From Mucilaginibacter dorajii (lineage in GTDB: Bacteria; Bacteroidota; Bacteroidia; Sphingobacteriales; Sphingobacteriaceae), in NCBI RefSeq assembly GCF_024808255.1, contig NZ_JANTYS010000002.1, forward strand, positions 62,001-126,000: a DNA stretch of 64,000 nucleotides, in the 5' to 3' direction. Positions 7,265-14,678 of this stretch are shown here, in pieces (position 1 is the first letter of the stretch; each line of letters starts with the position of its first letter). The translations under genes and the position numbers were made by a program. The notes beneath the pieces were generated by a model that was not told the DNA's origin, ran no database searches, and saw only the letters and a program-made list of their open reading frames with translations.

Positions 7265-7693
7265 ATGACTGATGAAGAATGCAGGAAACTCGGCATCATG
7301 ACCGAACAGGAATTAAAAGATATGGACTTGCGCTGGGAGCGCATCGAAGAAAGCGGCATCGCAGATACCCAGAAATATTTTGACCGGATGCATGACAAGG
7401 TATTCAGTTTGAATAATCTACTGATCGCTGCCTATTTTGCTTTAATCGCCATAAGAAAAGATGTGCCTAACTGGAGCCTGGTTATCCCAAGTTTAAATTC
7501 TGTTTTGTTATTGTACGTCGACTACCGCATGCTGGTTCGTGCAAGAATCCAAGGTAACATTACCAAAGTTGACGCAGAAACCCGCGAAAAATATGGAAGT
7601 TTGCAGACTGGAACCAATTTATATTCGCTTCTTTCTATTTTTTCTACACTTGCCGTATTGTTAATCTTCGGTTATTTTTTGTTATCCACTTAA
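7265..7693 (+). CDS. Small multi-pass membrane protein, possible effector
   Basis: A 142-aa protein starting MTDEECRKLG. The alternative ATG at 7223 adds 14 residues but begins 5 nt after the terminator T-run. About three hydrophobic segments are visible: FSLNNLLIAAYFALIAI, WSLVIPSLNSVLLLY, and a C-terminal LLSIFSTLAVLLIFGYFLL, with an acidic helical N-terminus. The layout recalls SLATT or 2TM membrane effectors of defence systems, but I see no diagnostic motif. It is downstream of RNA element B and followed by a bidirectional terminator. A pore-forming role is inference only. Confidence 0.6.
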   Translation: MTDEECRKLGIMTEQELKDMDLRWERIEESGIADTQKYFDRMHDKVFSLNNLLIAAYFALIAIRKDVPNWSLVIPSLNSVLLLYVDYRMLVRARIQGNITKVDAETREKYGSLQTGTNLYSLLSIFSTLAVLLIFGYFLLST

Positions 7694-7773
7694 ACATGCT
7701 GTTTTAGGCACGCTAAAGGTTATACTTAAAAAACGTGATCATAATCTCGAATATTTTATAAATCTGAATTGAA

Positions 7774-7803
7774 AAAAGCCTACCGGAATTCCGGCAGGCT
7801 TTT
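7774..7803. terminator. Bidirectional terminator
   Basis: AAAAGCCTACCGG / CCGGCAGGCTTTT around an AATT loop with one A-C mismatch. It sits between convergent genes and has A/T runs on both sides, so it can end the membrane-protein gene and the leftward tra operon. Confidence 0.8.
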
Positions 7804-7824
7804 ACCCAAACAGTTTATCTGCTG

Positions 7825-8007
7825 TTATTTACTGTCTTTATTTTTCAGTTCTGTTACCTCGGTACGGCCCGCCTGTGCCAATACCTTAATTTCCTGGTAA
7901 GCTTTACGCAGGCGTGTTCCTGCCGCTTTGTTACCTTTTTCATGGAATGCAACGGCATCCGCTTCTGTTGCTGCTACTAAGTCTTTTAACTTTTGAAATG
8001 TTGACAT
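7825..8007 (-). CDS. Histone H1-like (Hc1-type) small basic protein
   Basis: A 60-aa helical protein with a hydrophilic, lysine-rich C-terminus. The pattern FQKLKDLVAATEADA..FHEKGNKAAGTRLRKAYQEIK matches the short histone H1-like proteins common in Bacteroidota. Such proteins bind DNA non-specifically. It is the last gene of the leftward run and may coat or organise ICE DNA; that is inference. Confidence 0.75.
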   Translation of the reverse strand: MSTFQKLKDLVAATEADAVAFHEKGNKAAGTRLRKAYQEIKVLAQAGRTEVTELKNKDSK

Positions 8008-8066
8008 AATTTAAATTATTTAAAATTGAAGATATAAAAAATTGATTAATTACTATTTTAATTAGC

Positions 8067-9062
8067 CTACATGCTCATTTCCTGGCCTTCTGCCACCTGT
8101 TTCTGTTGGCCTTTATCTTTGGCCAGTGAAGTGCCCAGGCTGTTTTCCTTTTGCAGGTCTTCCCGTTTTTCAGGCTTGCCGTTCAAATTGTAAAAGTTGA
8201 TGTTGCCGTAACGCGGCACGGCCTCGATGCGCATCTGCACTTCTTTACCATCAGTTCCGGTAACACTGACCACAGGACGGTTGCCATCTTTGAGATCATT
8301 ATAAATGGCTTCCTGTTTTTTTGGGTCGTCCGGCATATTGATCTTGTATTCCGCTAACACCTGTTTCAGGTCAAAGCCGTAGTTTTCATTATACTGTTGG
8401 ATCTTGTAATTGCCATAATTGTCTTTGGGTTTATCAAAGGCGATCACATTCCATGCCTGGTACCCAGCGCCGGAGCGGCTCACCAGGTCGTCACGGAAAG
8501 CGGAACGGCCTTGCAGCATGTTGGAAGCCTGCGTAACATTGAACCCTTTGCCTTTGTCCACATAAAAAGAATTGGTTAGGGTTTGCCCGTAATAGGTCTG
8601 CTGAAACTCTTTGGCTACATAGTCCACTTTACCATCCTTCATGGTGGCCAGTGCAGTTTTAAATTGCAGGTCTTTTTCGGTTGGTTTACCTAATGCGAGT
8701 TCGCTTGCACCTTTCTGCGACTTGAAGAAATCGATGGCATCAACCGGACTCTGAAACGAACGCATAATGTTTTTGCCTTGCTCACCGGGAGAAATGACCA
8801 TGTATTTCTGCTCGTTTTCCAGCGGCTTAGCTTTGGCACTGTAGGCCAGTTCAAACTTGTTAAAGAAATAGTAATCGGACTGCCCGGATTGCTTAAAGTG
8901 CAACGTAGCATCCATCTGGCCTTTATCTGATGGCAACGTTGCTTTGAGCTGGAAAGCAGGCAGGTCTTTTTCCATGTTCTTTTCCATTTCGACAATGAGT
9001 TGCTTGTCGAATTTAAGGCCTTTCATTTCGGCTTTTAAATTTTCAAGATTGTTCTTGTTCAT
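8067..9062 (-). CDS. Hypothetical cytoplasmic protein in the position usually held by traN
   Basis: A 331-aa protein without signal peptide or membrane segment. It is rich in Lys, Asp, Gln and Asn, with tandem-like beta regions (ATLPSDKGQMDATLHFKQ; RPVVSVTGTDGKEVQMRIEA) and a final INFYNLNGKPEKREDL that recalls DUF3945-type proteins encoded near Bacteroidota mobile elements. It follows traM by 21 nt. The function is not known; it does not look like TraN, which is exported. Confidence 0.55.
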   Translation of the reverse strand: MNKNNLENLKAEMKGLKFDKQLIVEMEKNMEKDLPAFQLKATLPSDKGQMDATLHFKQSGQSDYYFFNKFELAYSAKAKPLENEQKYMVISPGEQGKNIMRSFQSPVDAIDFFKSQKGASELALGKPTEKDLQFKTALATMKDGKVDYVAKEFQQTYYGQTLTNSFYVDKGKGFNVTQASNMLQGRSAFRDDLVSRSGAGYQAWNVIAFDKPKDNYGNYKIQQYNENYGFDLKQVLAEYKINMPDDPKKQEAIYNDLKDGNRPVVSVTGTDGKEVQMRIEAVPRYGNINFYNLNGKPEKREDLQKENSLGTSLAKDKGQQKQVAEGQEMSM

Positions 9063-9083
9063 AATGATGATTTAAGTAAAACA

Positions 9084-10139
9084 TTAATGATTAGTTTTAA
9101 CTGTATTGTCGCGTAATAATAGCGGGTAACCTGATTTCAGCGGCTGTTTGATGCGCTTTAGCTTTTTGGTCAGCAAGCCCTTGGCCGCATCCAACCCCGC
9201 ACCGGCAAGCTGCGTGGTCAAACTCTGGTCAAAGCCCAGCCCGATACTGCTAATGGCATCTGCACCACCTGTACTGGCCGCATCGGACAACATCGCTTCG
9301 GGTGCGTTTATACCGATCATGGCATCCGTTTGATCAAACACGGTTAAGCTCACGGGGATAATGGAAGTCCCCAAACGTATATTGCGTATTTCCAGGTTAA
9401 GCCTTTGGTTACTGAATTTGGCCAGGCCAAAAATATTGTAGCCTTTCGGCACCAGTTGGCCGTTAATGGTGATGGTATCGAGTAGACGTAACTTCACTAC
9501 GGAACCTTCGGTAGCCTTTTGGTTGCCATCAATAACCGCAGGAATGGCTTTAAATACACTATCAGTTACTGCACCCGGCTTTAGTACCTGCTGCTTCACC
9601 TGGCCGGGATTTTGAACGGCCATGATCTTATCCATAAGGGTATTCAACTGCGCCATTTCAGGATCATCGCCCTTGCCGGATTCCTGCATGGTTTTCATCA
9701 GCTTTTCCAGTTTAGCTACATCTTTGGAAACAGGCGCATCATCCGTAATACCTCTGCTTACTTCTGGATAAGATTTCGGTGCGTTAACCGGTGTATTGAC
9801 CTGTTTATTGATAGCTGCCAGCTTTTCGTTGATGGCCTTGGTTTGGGGATCGTCTGCCTGGTCGAAACCCAAACGACCCGCAACCGCTGCGATGCTATTC
9901 GCATCAGCATGGGTAGAATCCTTTTTGGTCAGTTCATAGATGCCCATTTTATCAGCAGGTGCGTCTTTTTTAAACTGCGCGTCAGGTAGGGCCGTGTTGA
10001 TGCCTTTGTCAGCTGTGCCTTGCACAGCAACAACCTGCTGACCACCGCCCAGGGCATAAAAAGCGAGTGCCAAAAAAGGTAGGATGAGGAACGGTAGCAT
10101 AAGCAGCATTTTGCGCTTATCCATTTTTGTCTTAGTCAT
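9084..10139 (-). CDS. traM: Conjugative transposon protein TraM (VirB10-like)
   Basis: A 351-aa protein with a short cytoplasmic N-terminus (KTKMDKRK), one membrane segment (MLLMLPFLILPFLALAFYAL), a long disordered periplasmic linker of about 150 residues and a C-terminal beta domain (about 190-330). This is the VirB10 layout of the TraM family, which bridges inner and outer membrane in the type IV secretion channel. The beta domain holds VKLRLLDTITINGQLVPKG, like other TraM/VirB10 barrels. It sits at the usual place after traK and traL. Confidence 0.88.
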   Translation of the reverse strand: MTKTKMDKRKMLLMLPFLILPFLALAFYALGGGQQVVAVQGTADKGINTALPDAQFKKDAPADKMGIYELTKKDSTHADANSIAAVAGRLGFDQADDPQTKAINEKLAAINKQVNTPVNAPKSYPEVSRGITDDAPVSKDVAKLEKLMKTMQESGKGDDPEMAQLNTLMDKIMAVQNPGQVKQQVLKPGAVTDSVFKAIPAVIDGNQKATEGSVVKLRLLDTITINGQLVPKGYNIFGLAKFSNQRLNLEIRNIRLGTSIIPVSLTVFDQTDAMIGINAPEAMLSDAASTGGADAISSIGLGFDQSLTTQLAGAGLDAAKGLLTKKLKRIKQPLKSGYPLLLRDNTVKTNH

Positions 10140-10157
10140 TTTTAATAATTTTAAAGG

Positions 10158-10391
10158 TTAATGATTTAGTGAATTAACAGCCTGCATCAGCAGGTACAGG
10201 CAATAGCTGCCAAACGTGGCGCAGAACAAAATGAGCAGGATCAGCCAGTGTTTGCCTGATATCCCCGCCGTCCGACTGTTCAGGTAATCCGCCGCCTGCC
10301 GCTGCCTTTTCAAAATAGTCCCGGCGATCCGGCCTGCCCGCTGCTCCTGACGATGGCTTAATGCCTTTGGTTTTCTTTTAAATATCCTCAT
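10158..10391 (-). CDS. traL: Conjugative transposon protein TraL-like
   Basis: A 77-aa protein with a basic N-terminal half (KRKPKALSHRQEQRAGR) and one membrane segment (HWLILLILFCATFGSYCLYLLM). Its ATG overlaps the traK stop by 4 nt. Position between traK and traM and the single-TM small-protein layout fit TraL; sequence alone would be weak. Confidence 0.68.
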   Translation of the reverse strand: MRIFKRKPKALSHRQEQRAGRIAGTILKRQRQAADYLNSRTAGISGKHWLILLILFCATFGSYCLYLLMQAVNSLNH

Positions 10392-11011
10392 GGCTGCTGC
10401 GCATTAGTGGCATCACTGTTTTCCAGTATCTGCCATTGCTGGATCAGGAAGCCATGCGGGTTATCATCCGTTTTATCGCCCAGGTCACGTATCACGCCTT
10501 GCGTAACCAATTTGCGAACGACGGTATTACTTGCCCTGATCAGTTTTTCGGTGGCATAACAGGTGAATTGATAAGGCGCGGTATTGATATCCAGCTTAAT
10601 ACTGTCTATCTCCACCTCCTGTGAAATATTTGCAGAGATCAGGTTATTGTAATAGCCGGACTCCACGAGGTTATCGTATTGCTTTTTAGCAGAGTTATCG
10701 GCCAGGTAGAGCGCCTTGCTGATCTTCTTCTTGATCTCTTTATCATCAGGGCTTTGGTCAAAGAAATAATGATGAAAATCCTTGATATGGTCGCGCAGTT
10801 CAACCGGAAGATTGGCCTTCCGTGTGGAAGCAAATGCCTCGAACACCTTGCCGTTATACAGGATATGTACCCGCTGCTGCGCTTCGGTAACCGCTTTATA
10901 GGTTACAAATGACCAGAGGCAGCAGATCACTACATTGGCCGCGATCAGCACCAGGCTAAACCGCTTGATGTGCTGAAAGGCCGTATCGATATTTTTGAGT
11001 TGTTTAAACAT
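10388..11011 (-). CDS. traK: Conjugative transposon protein TraK (VirB8-like)
   Basis: A 207-aa protein with an N-terminal membrane anchor (LVLIAANVVICCLWSFVTYKAV) and a periplasmic domain; FHHYFFDQSPDDKEI and YNNLISANISQEVEIDSI are typical of the TraK family. It acts as a periplasmic scaffold of the type IV secretion system. It overlaps traL by 4 nt and follows traJ by 9 nt. Confidence 0.87.
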   Translation of the reverse strand: MFKQLKNIDTAFQHIKRFSLVLIAANVVICCLWSFVTYKAVTEAQQRVHILYNGKVFEAFASTRKANLPVELRDHIKDFHHYFFDQSPDDKEIKKKISKALYLADNSAKKQYDNLVESGYYNNLISANISQEVEIDSIKLDINTAPYQFTCYATEKLIRASNTVVRKLVTQGVIRDLGDKTDDNPHGFLIQQWQILENSDATNAQQP

Positions 11012-11020
11012 AATATGTGT

Positions 11021-12199
11021 TTATGATTTACCTGATATCTTGTCTTTGAAATAATCGTTGTCGTCCGACTGGTCGCCGCCTTTGAGCCTCCGGTAGATAT
11101 TGCCCATTGCATCAGCCGCCATGCCCGCGCCGGTTTGTGCCGTTGAAGCAGCGGTACTGGTGCCACCGACCACCAAGGTGTTGACCTTTTGCAGCATCGC
11201 GTTCCCACCACCGGCGTGGACAATGTAATTGGCCACATTGGGTACGGTGAAATAGCCGACAATGCCAATCACGAGAAATACTAAATATGCCGTATCACTG
11301 GTCGAAAAGAAGGTGTCGCCTGCTTGTCCGATCTGCGTAATGTCGATTTTGAGCATGTTCTGCTGTATCTTACCCAGTATAGCACCGAAGATATTGGCGA
11401 CAGGCAGCCACATAAAGATGTTGACGTACCGCGCCAGCCAGACCGTGAGGGTATGCTGAAAGCCATCGTAGACAGCAAAGCCAAATACCAGCGGTCCGAG
11501 TATAGCTAGCACAATCAGGTAAAAGGTGCGGATGGTGTTGATGCACAAAGCCGCCGCTGCAAATAAGACCTGTAATACCTCGCTCATCCATTCCTTAATC
11601 GAATTGCGGAAATTATAACTGGCCTTATCCATATAGAATTTCACATCATTGCCTAAACCTTCAAACATGCCTTCCTTTTCGCGGTTCGGGTCTTCCGGAT
11701 GGGTGTATTTGTACCAGCGATCCATGTCACCACGACCGCTCTCGCCCACATACATTTGCCATTGCCTGCTTTGCTTAACCGCTGCCTCTTTTTGCTTTAA
11801 CAGTGCGGCAATAGCATCATCGGAGTTCTTGACCATTGCGGCGGTAGCCGTGACCACCGGCTGCAAAACCCCGTTCATTAAGGCAATCACAGCCTGAAAA
11901 GCGATAATGGCGCCACCCAGCATGAACGGTCTGAGCAAAGGGTAGAAATCTACCGGTTCAGCATTGGCGATATGCCGCCATACCCTGGAAGCGATGTACC
12001 ATAATGCACCGAAACCGGCCAACCCCTGTGCTACGCCGATAAGGTTACCGCAAAGCGGTATCATTTCATTGTAGACATTATCCAGTACCGGCTGCATCCC
12101 GCCCAGATAGTCCGCCAGCCCTTCGGCATGGGAACTAAAAGGCAAGAGCATGGCCAGTGCCGCAATAAATGCGGTCATTAAAATTGGTTTGTTTTTCAT
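11021..12199 (-). CDS. traJ: Conjugative transposon protein TraJ (VirB6-like)
   Basis: A 392-aa polytopic membrane protein with a cleavable-looking signal (ALAMLLPFSSHAEG). Hydrophobic segments lie around residues 50-70, 90-120, 210-270 and 300-330, and the C-terminus is Gly/Ala-rich. The family forms the inner-membrane channel of the transfer apparatus. It sits between the traI-like genes and traK as in CTnDOT-type elements. Confidence 0.87.
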   Translation of the reverse strand: MKNKPILMTAFIAALAMLLPFSSHAEGLADYLGGMQPVLDNVYNEMIPLCGNLIGVAQGLAGFGALWYIASRVWRHIANAEPVDFYPLLRPFMLGGAIIAFQAVIALMNGVLQPVVTATAAMVKNSDDAIAALLKQKEAAVKQSRQWQMYVGESGRGDMDRWYKYTHPEDPNREKEGMFEGLGNDVKFYMDKASYNFRNSIKEWMSEVLQVLFAAAALCINTIRTFYLIVLAILGPLVFGFAVYDGFQHTLTVWLARYVNIFMWLPVANIFGAILGKIQQNMLKIDITQIGQAGDTFFSTSDTAYLVFLVIGIVGYFTVPNVANYIVHAGGGNAMLQKVNTLVVGGTSTAASTAQTGAGMAADAMGNIYRRLKGGDQSDDNDYFKDKISGKS

Positions 12200-12250
12200 G
12201 AATTGTTTATTTTTTTAAGGAATTCAAGCTTGCTTCGCAGGTCATAATTG

Positions 12251-12886
12251 CTACTTTAACTTATAATAGGCTGCTGTTCCCGAGATATCATCCTTTTCCT
12301 TTTGCCGTTGCAGGTCCAAAACCGTCGTTTCCCGGTTGAACGAACGGAGAAAAATCAGTTTGTCCTGCGTGTCGGCATGGATCTGGTCAATCGCCTGCAA
12401 GCGTTCATCATCGCTCATACGCAATTTACCGGCGGTAATTATCATAATCAACCGGTCAAGGTTTTCCAGGCTCTGGTTAAACAAAGATCCATAAACCCTG
12501 CCCAGGTAATCCAGTTCCCCCGCGTTGAAATTACCGCTGCTGCTGAACCGCTTATAAGCGGACTTATATTCTGAAACTATAGCGGACTGATCGCTGATGA
12601 TATCCGCAATCTTGTAATACTTGCGCACCTCCGGGCTGACCAGCATTAAGCCATCCAGAAAAGTCTCGTGCAAGGAAAAATTACCCTGGGCGATATTCTT
12701 TACCGAATTATAGCCCGTTGACAGGATGGTATAACCTTTTTTCATATCGGAAAGGATTTGCTTGAACTGCGCCAGCTTTTCTACGTTCAATAACAATTGC
12801 TGTATTTCGGTAGACTGGGCAGAAGCACTCTGCAAGCCGAAAACGGATAACAACAGGCCCAACAACATTATTTTAATTGTTTTCAT
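12251..12886 (-). CDS. TraI-like secreted protein, third tandem copy
   Basis: A 211-aa protein with a signal peptide ending SASAQS. The mature part is helical, with ITAGKLRMSDDERLQAIDQ near 150-170 and a C-terminal helix. The same motif block recurs in the next two upstream genes, so all three are paralogues. These proteins sit at the TraI position of Bacteroidota transfer operons and are probably periplasmic channel or pilus parts. It overlaps the second copy by 14 nt. Confidence 0.72.
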   Translation of the reverse strand: MKTIKIMLLGLLLSVFGLQSASAQSTEIQQLLLNVEKLAQFKQILSDMKKGYTILSTGYNSVKNIAQGNFSLHETFLDGLMLVSPEVRKYYKIADIISDQSAIVSEYKSAYKRFSSSGNFNAGELDYLGRVYGSLFNQSLENLDRLIMIITAGKLRMSDDERLQAIDQIHADTQDKLIFLRSFNRETTVLDLQRQKEKDDISGTAAYYKLK

Positions 12887-13520
12887 AATACCTCCTTACT
12901 AATTGCGTATCGTTTTGCTGCTGCCTGACCTGGATAACCAGGAGTATAACGTCGGTTGTAAACTGCTGTGTAAAAGCGTACTTGTCCAGCGTACTTTCAT
13001 ATACTTTACCCAGTCTTTGTAAACGCTCATCATCCTTCATTTCCAGTTTACCCGAAGTAATGACCAGTTCCAGTTCGTCCAGGTCTTTGAGGCATAAGAC
13101 CGTGATCGTTTGCTTTACTGAATTGATATACGCCTGGTTATCGGCGGGCAATACATTCAGACCTTCCAGTTCATTGAAGCGCTTCTGCAATTCAGTTTGC
13201 ATGGATAAAATACCACCGACCCGCTTATCATTCCGTATCACTGGGTTTACCTGTTTCAGGGAACTGATGTAAAGTAAATGCAGGTCGAACTCACCCCCGG
13301 TAATATTTTTGATGGTGCCCAGGCCCGATTTGGCAATACCGTATCCCTTTTCCAGGAAGCCGGTGTAAACCTGTAAGGCGGCGATTTGTTGCAGCAGATA
13401 CTTCTTTTGGGTACTCGTTTGTTTAAACCATTCCGCAAAAGTTTGCGCCTGGATAGCCGAACTACAGCAAACCAATACGATAATACACAGGCAATAGCCA
13501 CATTTTTTAATTGACCTCAT
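12873..13520 (-). CDS. TraI-like secreted protein, second tandem copy
   Basis: A 215-aa protein with a signal peptide (CLCIIVLVCCSSAIQAQT). The body is helical; ITSGKLEMKDDERLQRLG and IKNITGGEFDLHLLY align with VKNIAQGNFSLHETF of the third copy. It overlaps both neighbours by exactly 14 nt, as expected from tandem duplication of one gene. The role is as for the neighbouring copies. Confidence 0.72.
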   Translation of the reverse strand: MRSIKKCGYCLCIIVLVCCSSAIQAQTFAEWFKQTSTQKKYLLQQIAALQVYTGFLEKGYGIAKSGLGTIKNITGGEFDLHLLYISSLKQVNPVIRNDKRVGGILSMQTELQKRFNELEGLNVLPADNQAYINSVKQTITVLCLKDLDELELVITSGKLEMKDDERLQRLGKVYESTLDKYAFTQQFTTDVILLVIQVRQQQNDTQLVRRYYENN

Positions 13521-14211
13521 AAATTTGCTTTAAGGTTTTCACTTCCAGTGCAGATTGAGAACGCTGTATCGACAGCGTAATATTCTGCTGGTTGAACTGC
13601 TTTAAGTCCGAATAATTATCGTCCATTTTGGCCGAGGCTTCATTGATCAGCTCCAACCGCTTGCCATCGCTCATCTGCGTTTTAAAGGAGTTGGTGACGA
13701 TAAACACCTGGTCAAGATTTTTGATACTCGCTTCAAGTATGCCTTTATAGACCGATTCCATGTGCATCAGCTCATCCGGGCTGAAATGCTTGTCCTTATT
13801 GAACAGCGCAATCGCCCAGTGATATTCGCGGACAATGTTGGTCTGTGTTTCTGCCAGATGTTTGACCCGCTGATAAGTAGCGATCATCGCCTTCACTTTG
13901 ACCAGTTCATCGTAGTAATTCGCATAAAGCTTTCGCTGCTTTTCCGTCCAGTCCGATATTTCGTCCAGCTTAAACTTGGACAACTGGTTTTCAACCGTTT
14001 TCTGTGCGTTTTGCAACCAAATGGTTTGGTTCTGCAAGCGCTGCACCTTCAGGTCTATGGCTTTTACCACTTTTTTGATTGCCGCCTTAATCACCTCCGC
14101 GATCACCAGTTGGGCATTTGCCCCGGAGGGCAAAGCCACAAGTATGGTCGTGGCGCTCAGCGGCAGAACAACCATATAGGTTCTTATCATTCTCTTTAGT
14201 TTGTTTCTCAT
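13507..14211 (-). CDS. traI: TraI-like secreted protein, first tandem copy
   Basis: A 234-aa protein with a signal peptide ending SGANAQ. A long coiled-coil-like stretch (LKVQRLQNQTIWLQNAQK) is followed by the shared block around TNSFKTQMSDGKRLELINE. It is the longest and most diverged of the three copies and closest to the TraI proteins usually annotated in related elements. The symbol is tentative. Confidence 0.7.
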   Translation of the reverse strand: MRNKLKRMIRTYMVVLPLSATTILVALPSGANAQLVIAEVIKAAIKKVVKAIDLKVQRLQNQTIWLQNAQKTVENQLSKFKLDEISDWTEKQRKLYANYYDELVKVKAMIATYQRVKHLAETQTNIVREYHWAIALFNKDKHFSPDELMHMESVYKGILEASIKNLDQVFIVTNSFKTQMSDGKRLELINEASAKMDDNYSDLKQFNQQNITLSIQRSQSALEVKTLKQIYEVN

Positions 14212-14222
14212 AAATAATTCTG

Positions 14223-14609
14223 TTAATTGACTCGCCGGTAGTTGCTGCGCTCCAGTGTTAATGTTCCTTTTTCAAAAGTCAGCGTGCGCCCTTTCCGGCT
14301 TTCGGTCATCACCCCGGTACCAGGATCATAAACTGCTTGCCATTCCTCTGTACGCCATTGCAGTTTGCCTGGCTTACCATCTTCGGCGATTTCGCGGTAA
14401 CCCGTCTTTCGATGAATGAGATATTGCTGTTCCTTTACATGCTCCACCTGTAAGGTGTCATCAGCAAGACTGAACTCGCCGGAGGCATGGTTGACATAGG
14501 TGCCGTTAAAATCAGGCTGTGAATGGCAACCGAAAAAGGAAATAAATAGTACAGCGATAAGCGCCAGCCTTAAATAATTTGTTGATCGTGTTTTGAATAC
14601 TAGTTCCAT
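14223..14609 (-). CDS. Small lipoprotein in the tra operon
   Basis: A 128-aa protein with a lipobox ending FISFFGC at residue 28, so export and lipidation are expected. The rest is a small beta-rich domain (FNGTYVNHASGEFSLADDTLQVEHV) like DUF-type exclusion or assembly lipoproteins. It lies between traG and the traI copies; such lipoproteins may help outer-membrane assembly or entry exclusion. No specific family recognised. Confidence 0.68.
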   Translation of the reverse strand: MELVFKTRSTNYLRLALIAVLFISFFGCHSQPDFNGTYVNHASGEFSLADDTLQVEHVKEQQYLIHRKTGYREIAEDGKPGKLQWRTEEWQAVYDPGTGVMTESRKGRTLTFEKGTLTLERSNYRRVN

Positions 14610-14678
14610 AATGATTTTGATTTTTAAGTCTTTTATATTTATTTAATTGGCCTTAAAGCTGCCTTCGGCGGTAAATGG

